Below are positions 25,944 through 33,204 of a stretch of 64,000 nt of DNA, piece after piece; position 1 is the stretch's first letter; each line of letters begins with the position of its first letter. The notes under the pieces were generated by a model. It saw only the letters and a list, made by a program, of their open reading frames with translations. It did no database searches and was not told the DNA's origin. This DNA is from Streptomyces albidoflavus. Lineage in GTDB: Bacteria > Actinomycetota > Actinomycetes > Streptomycetales > Streptomycetaceae. The position numbers and the translations under genes are program-made. The stretch is taken from NCBI RefSeq assembly GCF_000719955.1, contig NZ_JOII01000029.1, positions 14,063 through 78,062 on the forward strand, in the 5' to 3' direction.

Positions 25944-27596
25944 ATGAGTGACAGCACCGCCCCGCCCCGGACCGAGCCCTCCGCCACCCGCACCGTGCTG
26001 CTGCGCGGCGGCGAGGTGCACAGCCCCGCCGACCCGTTCGCCACCGCGATGGTCGTCGAGCGCGGCCAGGTCGCCTGGGTCGGCTCGGAGGGCGCCGCCG
26101 ACGCCTTCGCCGACGGCGTGGACGAGGTCGTGCACCTGGACGGCGCCCTGGTGACCCCCGCCTTCACCGACGCCCACGTCCACGTCACCAGCACCGGCCT
26201 GGCCCGCACCGGCCTCGACCTCTCCGGCACCCGCACCGTCGAGCAGGCCCTCGACCTGGTCCGCGCCCACGCCGAGGCCCGCCCGCACGACCGGGTGCTG
26301 CTCGGCCACGGCTGGGACGCCGCCCGCTGGCCCGGCCAGTTCCCGCCCGGCCGCGCCCAGCTGGACGAGGCGTCCGGCGGGCGCCCCCTGTACCTCTCCC
26401 GCATCGACGTCCACTCGGCGGTCGTCAGCACCGCCCTGCTGGACCTGGTGCCCGGGGTCACCGAGCGCGCCGGATACCGCCCGGACGCGCCCCTCACGGG
26501 CGACGCCCACCACGCCGTACGCGCCGCCGCCCTCGGCGCCGTGACGCCCGCTCAGCGGGCCGAGGCTCAGCGCGCCGCCCTGCGGGAGGCCGCCTCCCTG
26601 GGCGTCGGCTCCCTCCACGAGTGCGCGGGCCCCGAGATCAGCAGCGAGGACGACTTCACCGGCCTGCTCCGGCTCGCCGCCGAGGAGGCGGGGCCGCGCG
26701 TCACCGGCTACTGGGGCGAACTGGTCACCGGCCCCGAGGGCATCGACCGTATCCGCGACCTCGGGGCCCACGGGGCCGCCGGGGACCTGTTCGTGGACGG
26801 CGCCCTCGGCTCCCACACCGCCTGCCTGCACGCCCCCTACGAGGACGCGGGCCACACCGGGACCGCCCACCTCGACGCCGCCGCCGTCGCCGCCCACGTC
26901 GTCGCCTGCACCGAGGCCGGACTCCAGGCGGGGTTCCACGCCATCGGGGACGCCGCGCTGACCGCCGTCGTCGAGGGCGTCCGCGCCGCCGCCGAGAAGG
27001 CCGGCCTCGCCCGGATCAGGGCCGCCCGGCACCGCGTCGAGCACGCCGAGATGCTGACCGACGAGACCCTCGCCGCCCTCGCCGAACTCGGCATCACCGC
27101 CTCCGTGCAGCCCGTCTTCGACGCCCTGTGGGGCGGCGAGGACGGCATGTACGCCCAGCGGCTCGGCACCGAACGCGCCCGCACCCTCAACCCGTTCGCC
27201 GCCATGCTCCGCGCCGGCATCCCGCTCGCCTTCGGCTCCGACAGCCCCGTCACCCCCGTCGCGCCCTGGGAGGCCGTCCGCGCCGCCGCCTTCCACCGCA
27301 CCCCGGAGCACCGCGTCTCCGTCCGCGCCGCCTTCACCGCCCACACCCGGGGCGGCTGGCGGGCGATCGGCCGGGACGACGCGGGCGTCCTCGTCCCCGG
27401 CGCCCCCGCCGACTACGCACTCTGGCGCACCGAGGAACTGCTGGTCCAGGCCCCGGACGACCGGGTCGCCCGCTGGTCGACCGACCCGCGCTCCGGCACC
27501 CCCGGGCTGCCCGACCTCACCCCCGGCGCCGAACTGCCGGTCTGCCTGGAGACGGTGGTCGGCGGCGAGACCGTGTACGTGCGCCCACCCGAGTGA
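25944..27596 (+). CDS. YtcJ-like amidohydrolase (Amidohydro_3 family)
   Basis: This 550-residue TIM-barrel metal hydrolase shows TDAHVHVTSTG (metal-binding HxH, residues about 76-84), a GFHAIGDAALTAVVEG block (His ligand), ARHRVEHAEML (second His ligand) and FGSDSPVTP (catalytic Asp). The final beta segment is typical of amidohydrolase 3 proteins. It should hydrolyse an N-acyl or amide bond; no substrate can be named. ATG 25944 is chosen because the frame upstream runs through the repeat array. GAGACT about 8 nt before it suggests a leaderless start. No partner gene is apparent. Confidence 0.88.
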   Translation: MSDSTAPPRTEPSATRTVLLRGGEVHSPADPFATAMVVERGQVAWVGSEGAADAFADGVDEVVHLDGALVTPAFTDAHVHVTSTGLARTGLDLSGTRTVEQALDLVRAHAEARPHDRVLLGHGWDAARWPGQFPPGRAQLDEASGGRPLYLSRIDVHSAVVSTALLDLVPGVTERAGYRPDAPLTGDAHHAVRAAALGAVTPAQRAEAQRAALREAASLGVGSLHECAGPEISSEDDFTGLLRLAAEEAGPRVTGYWGELVTGPEGIDRIRDLGAHGAAGDLFVDGALGSHTACLHAPYEDAGHTGTAHLDAAAVAAHVVACTEAGLQAGFHAIGDAALTAVVEGVRAAAEKAGLARIRAARHRVEHAEMLTDETLAALAELGITASVQPVFDALWGGEDGMYAQRLGTERARTLNPFAAMLRAGIPLAFGSDSPVTPVAPWEAVRAAAFHRTPEHRVSVRAAFTAHTRGGWRAIGRDDAGVLVPGAPADYALWRTEELLVQAPDDRVARWSTDPRSGTPGLPDLTPGAELPVCLETVVGGETVYVRPPE

Positions 27597-27706
27597 TCTG
27601 GCGGCGCGGCGCACCGCGGGCCAGGCCGCCGTCCCTGCCCGGCCCCGCCGCGGGCGCCCCGCCCCTGACCTGGACGTTCCCGAAGACGCCCCAGGTGGCA
27701 CGGGTG

Positions 27707-27737
27707 TTGACAGAACCGCGAGGCGGACGGGTAGGTT
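27707..27737 (+). promoter_or_regulatory. Strong candidate promoter for the ppm transcript
   Basis: TTGACA (27707-27712) and TAGGTT (27732-27737) are separated by 19 nt. It is the best -35/-10 match in the 528-bp gap and points at the glycosyltransferase gene 388 nt downstream. Confidence 0.6.
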
Positions 27738-28124
27738 CGGCCGGGTCCACCACTGGACGCCCGACCGGGGAACCCCCGAACCGTCGCCGTACGCCACTGG
27801 GTCAGGGGCGGTACGCCACCAGGCGCACCGCCACTGGGAGCCAGGCCCAGCGCCCGCGCCCGGGGACGAGGGAAGGTTCCGGCCGGCCGGCGGGTGCGAC
27901 CCGGGTGGGGCCCGGAGGTTCAGTAGACAACGGTTTTCGGTCGACCCGCAGCCAGCGGGTCCCGGGCCGGCCCGAAGGACACCGGGCCCCCATTCCGTGC
28001 CGATCCCGGCACCGGGCCCAGCGCCCCGCCCGCACCCGCGGCACTCCCGGCGTCCGATCGGCTCCGCCCCCGGGACCATGAGCATTATGGTGGTGCCCTG
28101 TGCACGGACAGGTAAGGGGCAAAG
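27738..28124 (+). other. Long 5' leader of the polyprenol-phosphate mannosyltransferase gene
   Basis: If the promoter at 27707-27737 is used, about 380 nt of RNA precede the GTG at 28125. The region has recurring CCACTGG/CCACCAGG segments (four between about 27750 and 27845) and two GGTACGCCA or CGTACGCCA copies, which may fold. It does not match an RNA class I can recognise (no RNase P, tmRNA, FMN, cobalamin or T-box core seen). No protein-coding gene is convincing here except the short upstream ORF at the end. Confidence 0.4.
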
Positions 28125-28128
28125 GTGA
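28078..28128 (+). CDS. Short upstream ORF overlapping the ppm start
   Basis: ATG 28078 opens a 16-codon frame, MSIMVVPCARTGKGQR, whose TGA (28126-28128) overlaps the GTG start of the mannosyltransferase by 3 bases (GTGA). This is the geometry of translational coupling. The ribosome site (GGGACC) is weak, so it may be chance. Confidence 0.3.
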   Translation: MSIMVVPCARTGKGQR

Positions 28129-28913
28129 ACGACGGCGGTGACAGGGCTTCAGCGGCCCCGCGCGAGGAGTACGGTCCGCTCGGAACCACGCTGGTGATCA
28201 TCCCGACGTACAACGAGGCCGACAATCTCGCGCCTGTCGTCGCCCGGGTCCGCGCAGCCGTCCCGGAGGCCCACGTACTGGTCGCCGACGACAACAGCCC
28301 CGACGGCACCGGGAAGATCGCCGACGAACTCGCCGCCGACGACGAGCAGGTCCACGTCCTGCACCGGGCCGGCAAGGAAGGGCTCGGCGCCGCCTACCTC
28401 GCCGGGTTCCGCTGGGGTCTGGAGCGGGAGTACGGCGTCCTGGTCGAGATGGACGCCGACGGCTCCCACCAGCCCGAGGAGCTGCCCCGCCTGCTCACCG
28501 CCCTCAAGGGCGCCGACCTGGTCCTCGGCTCCCGCTGGGTGCCCGGCGGCCGGGTCGTCAACTGGCCGCGCGGCCGCCAGCTCCTCTCCCGCGGCGGCAG
28601 CACCTACTCGCGGCTGCTGCTGGACGTGCCGCTGCGCGACATCACCGGCGGTTACCGCGCCTTCCGCCGCGAGACCCTGGAGAAGCTCGGCCTGACCGAG
28701 GTCGCCTCGCAGGGGTACTGCTTCCAGGTCGACCTCGCCCGCCGCGCCGTCCAGTCCGGCTGCACGGTGGTGGAGGTCCCCATCACCTTCGTCGAGCGCG
28801 AACACGGCGACAGCAAGATGAGCCGCGACATCGTCGTGGAAGCCCTCTGGCGCGTCACCGCCTGGGGCGTCGGCGGCCGCGTCAGCAAGGCCCTCGGGCG
28901 TACGCCGGGCTGA
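28125..28913 (+). CDS. ppm: Polyprenol monophosphomannose synthase (GT2)
   Basis: This 262-residue family-2 glycosyltransferase transfers mannose from GDP-mannose to polyprenyl phosphate. Visible are TLVIIPTYNEADNLAPVV, VADDNSPDGTGKIADEL (nucleotide-binding Asp residues), VEMDADGSHQPEELPRLL (DxD-like metal site), DLVLGSRWVPGG and EVPITFVEREHGDSKMS, matching DPM1/Ppm1. There is no C-terminal membrane domain, so, as in other Streptomyces, it is the soluble catalytic unit. Its lipid-linked mannose would feed protein O-mannosylation and glycolipids. AAGGGG precedes GTG 28125. Confidence 0.9.
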   Translation: MNDGGDRASAAPREEYGPLGTTLVIIPTYNEADNLAPVVARVRAAVPEAHVLVADDNSPDGTGKIADELAADDEQVHVLHRAGKEGLGAAYLAGFRWGLEREYGVLVEMDADGSHQPEELPRLLTALKGADLVLGSRWVPGGRVVNWPRGRQLLSRGGSTYSRLLLDVPLRDITGGYRAFRRETLEKLGLTEVASQGYCFQVDLARRAVQSGCTVVEVPITFVEREHGDSKMSRDIVVEALWRVTAWGVGGRVSKALGRTPG

Positions 28914-28976
28914 TCCGCGCGGGGCCTTGATCATCCCGCCTCCGCGTCCCGGGCACCGGACAGGCACACTGGAGGC

Positions 28977-29552
28977 ATGACGACTGGCGCACCGCCTCCC
29001 TCCCGCAACGCTCCGCGCTCCCGCCTGAGAACCTTCCTGCCGCTCGCCCTGGTGGCGTGGCTGATCCTGGAGGTCTGGCTGCTCACCCGGGTCGCCGAGG
29101 CGACCAGCGGGTTCATCGTGTTCCTGCTGCTCCTGGCCGGTGTCGTGGCCGGCTCCGCGCTGATCAAGCGGGCCGGCCGGCGCGCCCTGCGGAAGTTCCA
29201 GGAGACCGTCGCCCAGCAGCAGCAGGGCATCACCCCCGAGACCGACCGCAGCGGCGGCAACGCCTTCCTGCTCATCGCCGGGCTGCTGCTCATCCTGCCG
29301 GGACTGATTTCCGACGTGTTCGGCCTGGTCCTGCTGCTGCCCCCGGTCCGTACCGCGCTGGCGCGCCGCGCCGAACGTTCACTGGAACGGCGGATGGCCG
29401 CGGCCGGACCCGGCACCTTCGGCGGCGCCTTCCAGCAGGCCCGGATGCGAGCCCCCGACGGCAAGGTCGTCCAGGGCGAGGTCGTCCGCGACGACGAGCC
29501 GCCCCGGCCCGAGGGGCGCGACGACGACCCCCGGCCGCCGCTCACCCCCTGA
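28977..29552 (+). CDS. fxsA: FxsA-family membrane protein
   Basis: This 191-residue protein has three or four hydrophobic segments (FLPLALVAWLILEVWLL; GFIVFLLLLAGVVAGSALI; FLLIAGLLLILPGLISDVFGLVLLLPPVR). The GLLLILPGLISD-GL-LLLPPVR block is the FxsA hallmark. E. coli FxsA relieves phage T7 exclusion; its role in actinomycetes is unknown. The C-terminus is soluble and acidic. CACACT lies 6 nt before ATG 28977 and GGAGG is too close to act, so a leaderless start is likely. A hairpin terminator follows, shared with rbpA. Confidence 0.88.
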   Translation: MTTGAPPPSRNAPRSRLRTFLPLALVAWLILEVWLLTRVAEATSGFIVFLLLLAGVVAGSALIKRAGRRALRKFQETVAQQQQGITPETDRSGGNAFLLIAGLLLILPGLISDVFGLVLLLPPVRTALARRAERSLERRMAAAGPGTFGGAFQQARMRAPDGKVVQGEVVRDDEPPRPEGRDDDPRPPLTP

Positions 29553-29576
29553 GCCACAGGCCCCGAGCACGAAAAA

Positions 29577-29622
29577 GCCCGTGGGTCGTGCCGCCCGGTG
29601 AAAGGTGGCACGGCCCACGGGC
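29577..29622. terminator. Bidirectional terminator between fxsA and rbpA
   Basis: GCCCGTGGGTCGTGCC (29577-29592) pairs with GGCACGGCCCACGGGC (29607-29622), one mismatch. On the minus strand it is followed by TTTTTC, so it is an intrinsic terminator for rbpA. It also closes fxsA on the other strand. Confidence 0.85.
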
Positions 29623-29655
29623 CGAGAACGGTGCGTCAGGCGCACCGGAAGCGCC

Positions 29656-30030
29656 TCAGGCGGACTTCCGGCTGTCCCGCGGGTGCACCGCGATGTTCAT
29701 GGCGCCGGAACGAAGGACCGCCAGCCGCTCGGCCAGCACCTCCTCCAGCTCCTCCCGCGTGCGCCGCTCCATCAGCATGTCCCAGTGCGTACGCGCGGGC
29801 TTGCCCTTCTTCTCCTCAGGTCCGTCGCCGTCCACCAGAAGTGCCTGGGCGCCGCAGACCTTGCACTCCCACTCCGGCGGAATCTCGGCCTCAACCGAGA
29901 ACGGCATCTCGAATCGATGTCCGTTCTGGCATGCGTACTCCACGGCCTGGCGCGGGGCCAGGTCGATGCCGCGGTCGGTCTCGTAGCTCGTCACCACGAG
30001 GCGCGTGCCGCGAAGAGCTCGCTCACTCAT
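29656..30030 (-). CDS. rbpA: RNA polymerase-binding protein RbpA
   Basis: This 124-residue actinobacterial transcription factor binds the sigma factor and core polymerase and stabilises the open complex at HrdB-type promoters. The zinc ligands C34, H38, C56 and C59 (ACQNGHRF; ECKVCGA) are present, as is the C-terminal sigma-interaction helix region (THWDMLMERRTREELEEVLAERLAVLR). The N-terminus MSERALRGTRLVVTSYETDRG is the family start. A SigR-type promoter and a second housekeeping-type promoter lie upstream, so expression should rise under thiol-oxidative stress. Confidence 0.96.
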   Translation of the reverse strand: MSERALRGTRLVVTSYETDRGIDLAPRQAVEYACQNGHRFEMPFSVEAEIPPEWECKVCGAQALLVDGDGPEEKKGKPARTHWDMLMERRTREELEEVLAERLAVLRSGAMNIAVHPRDSRKSA

Positions 30031-30091
30031 GAATCGTGCCTCCCGGGCTTGTCGCCCACAGGACAGGTGTCGCTGTCGTCGTCATCCGGTC

Positions 30092-30118
30092 AACGTCCGG
30101 TCGGCGGTAAAGATTCCC
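30092..30118 (-). promoter_or_regulatory. SigR-type promoter of rbpA
   Basis: The minus strand reads GGGAAT (30118-30113), exactly 18 nt, then GTT (30094-30092), a perfect SigR consensus (GGAAT-N18-GTT). rbpA of S. coelicolor is a known SigR target. Confidence 0.85.
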
Positions 30119-30154
30119 GTTCAGGGTCATGCGTCGCCGTCGTAGCCGCCCCTT

Positions 30155-30184
30155 GTTGTACCCACCATCGCCCGGTTTGTCACA
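30155..30184 (-). promoter_or_regulatory. Second, housekeeping-type promoter of rbpA
   Basis: The minus strand reads TGTGAC (30184-30179), 18 nt, then TACAAC (30160-30155). It lies upstream of the SigR promoter and would give basal expression. Confidence 0.5.
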
Positions 30185-30284
30185 TCTGACAGGGGATGCG
30201 CGCCCACACCGCACGTATTTCACGCGCAGTAACGGTACGCCTGGCGAGCCAAACGCGTACACTACCGCCGTTTTGCCGTCCGCG

Positions 30285-31637
30285 CTAAATCCGCCCCGGC
30301 ACGGGATTGCCCGCGTCCAGGACGGCTCTGCGTACGGGTACCCGGGCCAGCAGCACGAAACCGATCACGAAGAAGAGGATCAGGGAGAGGATCGCGTCCC
30401 GGTAGCTCCCCGTGAACTGGTAGGTGAGGCCGAAGAGCAGCGGGCCCAGCCAGCTCATGCCCCGGTCGCTCATCTCGAAGGCCGCGAAGTACTCCGCCTC
30501 CTTGCCCGCGGGCACCAGGTGGGAGAAGAGCGAGCGGGAGAGCGCCTGGGTGCCGCCCAGCACGGTGCCGATGAAGGCCGCCAGCACGAAGAACCAGACG
30601 GGCGAGCCGGCCGGCAGGAAGTACCCGGCGGCCAGGATCAGCGTCCACACCACCAGCGAGCCCAGGATCGTGTTCCGCGCGCCGTGGCTCCGGGCCAGCC
30701 GCCCCATGCCGAGCGCCCCCGCCACCGCGAGGACCTGCACCAGCAGCACCGCCACGATCAGTGTCGACTGGTCCAGCCCCAGCTCCTCGGAGCCGAAGAC
30801 CGACGCCTGGCTGATCACCGTCTGCACGCCGTCGTTGTACATCAGGTACGCCAGCAGGAACCCCAGGGTCAGCGGATGGCGCCGCATGTCCTTGACGGTC
30901 GCCACCAGCTGGCCCCAGCCGCCGCGCCGGGCCCCTACCGCCTCGGCGGGCAGCCGGCGGTCGCGCAGCCTGCGCAGCGGGACCAGCGTGAACGCGCCCC
31001 ACCAGACGCCCGCCGAGGCGAGGCAGATCCGGACCGCCGTCGTCTCGTCCAGCCCGAAGGAGTCGTGCGCGGTGTACAGCACCAGGTTGGCCAGCAGCAC
31101 CAGGGCGCCCGAGGCGTAGCCGAAGGCCCAGCCCTTGGAGGAGACGGCGTCGCGCTCCTCCGGCTCGGCGATCTGCGGCAGGTAGGAGTTGTAGAGGACC
31201 ATCGAGACGGCGAGCGAGGCGTTGGCGACCACCAGTAGCAGGCCGCCCAGGAGGTAGCGGTCGCCGTCGAGGAAGAACATGCCGGCCGTCGCGGCGGCGC
31301 CCAGGTAGGCGGAGAGGGCCAGCAGCGGCTTCTTGCGCCCGGTGCGGTCCGCGGCGGCGCCCGCGAGCGGCATCACCACGATCGCCAGGATCACCGAGAG
31401 GGAGACGGTGTAGGCGAAGAAGGAGCCCGCGGCGACCGGGATGCCGAGCGGGTGGACGTATCCCTCGGAGTCGGCGGCCGTCTTGGCCACCGAGGTGAGG
31501 TAGGGGCCGAGGAAGACGGTCAGGACGCTGGTCGAGTAGACCGAGCAGGCCCAGTCGTAGACGTACCAGCCGCGCTGCTCGCGGCGTCTGGCCGCCGCCC
31601 GGCCGGACTCCTCGGCAGGTACCGTCCCGCTGCTCAT
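30285..31637 (-). CDS. UMF1/Atg22-type MFS transporter
   Basis: This 450-residue protein has 12 predicted membrane helices. The first helix block REQRGWYVYDWACSVYSTSVLTVFLGPYL matches the UMF1 family (W-x-YDWA--A/S), as do LVLYNSYLPQIAEPEERDAVSSKGWAFGYASG and GGTQALSRSLFSHLVPAGKEAEYFAAFEM. Yeast Atg22, in the same family, exports amino acids from vacuoles; the bacterial substrate is unknown. GAGGGGGA precedes ATG 31637; the longer upstream frame is antisense of the next gene. The gap to the GDPD gene is only 35 nt, so it may be third in the yczE-GDPD operon. Confidence 0.88.
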   Translation of the reverse strand: MSSGTVPAEESGRAAARRREQRGWYVYDWACSVYSTSVLTVFLGPYLTSVAKTAADSEGYVHPLGIPVAAGSFFAYTVSLSVILAIVVMPLAGAAADRTGRKKPLLALSAYLGAAATAGMFFLDGDRYLLGGLLLVVANASLAVSMVLYNSYLPQIAEPEERDAVSSKGWAFGYASGALVLLANLVLYTAHDSFGLDETTAVRICLASAGVWWGAFTLVPLRRLRDRRLPAEAVGARRGGWGQLVATVKDMRRHPLTLGFLLAYLMYNDGVQTVISQASVFGSEELGLDQSTLIVAVLLVQVLAVAGALGMGRLARSHGARNTILGSLVVWTLILAAGYFLPAGSPVWFFVLAAFIGTVLGGTQALSRSLFSHLVPAGKEAEYFAAFEMSDRGMSWLGPLLFGLTYQFTGSYRDAILSLILFFVIGFVLLARVPVRRAVLDAGNPVPGRI

Positions 31638-31672
31638 CGTCTTCCCCCTCGCTCCTGGCCGCCGCGTGCGGC

Positions 31673-32449
31673 TCAGGCCCACTGCCCCCGGTCGCGCAGC
31701 ACGTCGCGCAGTGTGCCGATGTGATCGGTCATGATGCCATCGACGCCGAGGTCCAGGAGCGCCGCCATCCGCCGGGGGTCGTTGACGGTCCAGACGTGCA
31801 CCTGGAGGCCGCGTGCGTGCGCCGCCCGCAGGAAGCGGCGGTCCACCACCGGGACGCCGTACTGCGCCTCGGGGACCTGCACGCAGACCGCCGAGCCGCG
31901 CACCGGCGCCGGCAGCCCCCAGGACCGTAGCCGCAGGCCGAGGACGCCCCCGATGCCGTACGAGGTGGCCAGGCGCGGGCCGCCCAGGCGCTGGGCGCGG
32001 GCCACCCGGCTCTCCGAGAAGGAGCCGACGCAGACCCGGTCCCAGGCACCGGTGCGCCTGATCAGCTCCAGCAGCGGGACCAGCGCGGGCTCCGCCTTCA
32101 CGTCGACGTTCCAGCGGGCCTCGGGGAAGCGTTCCAGCAGTTCCTCGAAGCGCGGCACCGGTTCGCTGCCCGCCACCCTGGCGCGGGCCACCTCGCTCCA
32201 CGGCAGGTCGGCGATGCGGCCCGCCCGGTCGGTCACCCGGTCCAGGGTCGGGTCGTGGAAGGCGGCGAGCACGCCGTCGGCGGTGAGGTGGACGTCGGTC
32301 TCCAGGTACCGGTAGCCCGCCGCGACGGCCTCCGCGAAGGCGGCGGCCGTGTTCTCGCGGCCGCCCGCGGCCCCGCCGCGGTGGGCGAAGGGCAGCGGGC
32401 CGGGATGGTCCAGGTACGGATGGCGGGCCACAGGGGCGGAAGCGGTCAC
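31673..32449 (-). CDS. Glycerophosphodiester phosphodiesterase
   Basis: This 258-residue TIM-barrel enzyme hydrolyses glycerophosphodiesters to glycerol 3-phosphate and an alcohol. The active-site segments are PFAHRGGAAGGRENTAAAF (catalytic His, Arg, Glu), LETDVHLTADGVLAAFHDPTLDR (second His and metal Asp) and VWTVNDPRRMAALLDLGVDGIMTD at the C-terminus. There is no signal peptide, so it is cytoplasmic. GTG 32449 overlaps the stop of the YczE gene (GTGA), giving coupled translation. Confidence 0.92.
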   Translation of the reverse strand: MTASAPVARHPYLDHPGPLPFAHRGGAAGGRENTAAAFAEAVAAGYRYLETDVHLTADGVLAAFHDPTLDRVTDRAGRIADLPWSEVARARVAGSEPVPRFEELLERFPEARWNVDVKAEPALVPLLELIRRTGAWDRVCVGSFSESRVARAQRLGGPRLATSYGIGGVLGLRLRSWGLPAPVRGSAVCVQVPEAQYGVPVVDRRFLRAAHARGLQVHVWTVNDPRRMAALLDLGVDGIMTDHIGTLRDVLRDRGQWA

Positions 32450-33105
32450 GGACGCAGTATGGCGCCGCCGGGTGCGGGCGCCGGGGCCGGGGCGGATGCG
32501 GCCGGGACCGCGAAGAGCCGCAGGAACCACTGGGCGAGCGGGCCTATGGACAGGGCGTACACCACCGTGCCGATGCCGACGGTGCCGCCGAGGAGGAAAC
32601 CGCTCGCGACCACCAGCACCTCGATGCCGGTGCGGACCAGCCGCACCGAACGGCCGGTGGCCTGGTGGAGGCCGGTCATCAGGCCGTCGCGCGGGCCGGG
32701 GCCGAACCGGGCGGCTATGTACAGGCCGGTCGCGGCGCCGTTCAGGACGACGCCCGAGATCATCAGCGCCACGCGGGCGGCCAGGGGCTCGACGGCGGGG
32801 AGGACGGCGAGGGTCACGTCCAGGGCGAGGCCGACGACGAAGACGTTGCAGACCGTGCCGAAGCCCGGTCGCTGCCGCAGCGGTATCCACAGCAGCAGCA
32901 CCGCCGCGCCCACCACGACCGAGACCGTGCCCATCGTCAGCCCGGTCAGCTCCGAGAGGCCCTGCTGGAACACCCCCCACGGCTCCAGCCCCAGCCCGCC
33001 CCGCACCAGCAGCGCGACGCTCACCCCGTACAGCGTGAGGCCGGTGAACAGCTGGAAGAGGCGGCGGGGGAGCCTGCGGGTGTGCGGGCGCGGCGCGAGG
33101 AACAC
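32446..33105 (-). CDS. YczE/YyaS/YitT-like integral membrane protein
   Basis: This 219-residue protein has five or six helices. RLPRRLFQLFTGLTLYGVSVALLVRGGLGLEPWGVFQQGLS at the start and GLYIAARFGPGPRDGLMTGLHQATG in the middle match the YczE family. GGAGG stands 5 nt before GTG 33105, which I choose. In many bacteria YczE genes sit beside MocR/PdxR-type regulators, exactly as here (divergent at 33205). The family may be membrane transporters tied to pyridoxal phosphate or amino acid control; the function is unproven. Confidence 0.85.
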   Translation of the reverse strand: MFLAPRPHTRRLPRRLFQLFTGLTLYGVSVALLVRGGLGLEPWGVFQQGLSELTGLTMGTVSVVVGAAVLLLWIPLRQRPGFGTVCNVFVVGLALDVTLAVLPAVEPLAARVALMISGVVLNGAATGLYIAARFGPGPRDGLMTGLHQATGRSVRLVRTGIEVLVVASGFLLGGTVGIGTVVYALSIGPLAQWFLRLFAVPAASAPAPAPAPGGAILRP

Positions 33106-33123
33106 CACAACCTCCAAGGTGGT

Positions 33124-33200
33124 GAAAGTGGACTGGTGCGTGTCACTCTGTGGCGGGCGAATGGTGGCCGCACAGGGCCAATTCGGGGAAGGTGGACTGA
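33124..33200. promoter_or_regulatory. Direct repeats between yczE-like and MocR genes
   Basis: GAAAGTGGACTGG (33124-33136) and GAAGGTGGACTGA (33188-33200) are near-identical direct repeats flanking the divergent promoter space, 64 nt apart. MocR proteins bind direct repeats. That this regulator binds these is inferred. Confidence 0.5.
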
Positions 33201-33204
33201 CTTC

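Noticed and set aside
27740..28124. Known structured RNA (RNase P, tmRNA, 6C, c-di-AMP riboswitch) in the ppm leader
   Set aside because: None of the conserved core sequences of these classes could be found; kept as an unassigned leader only.
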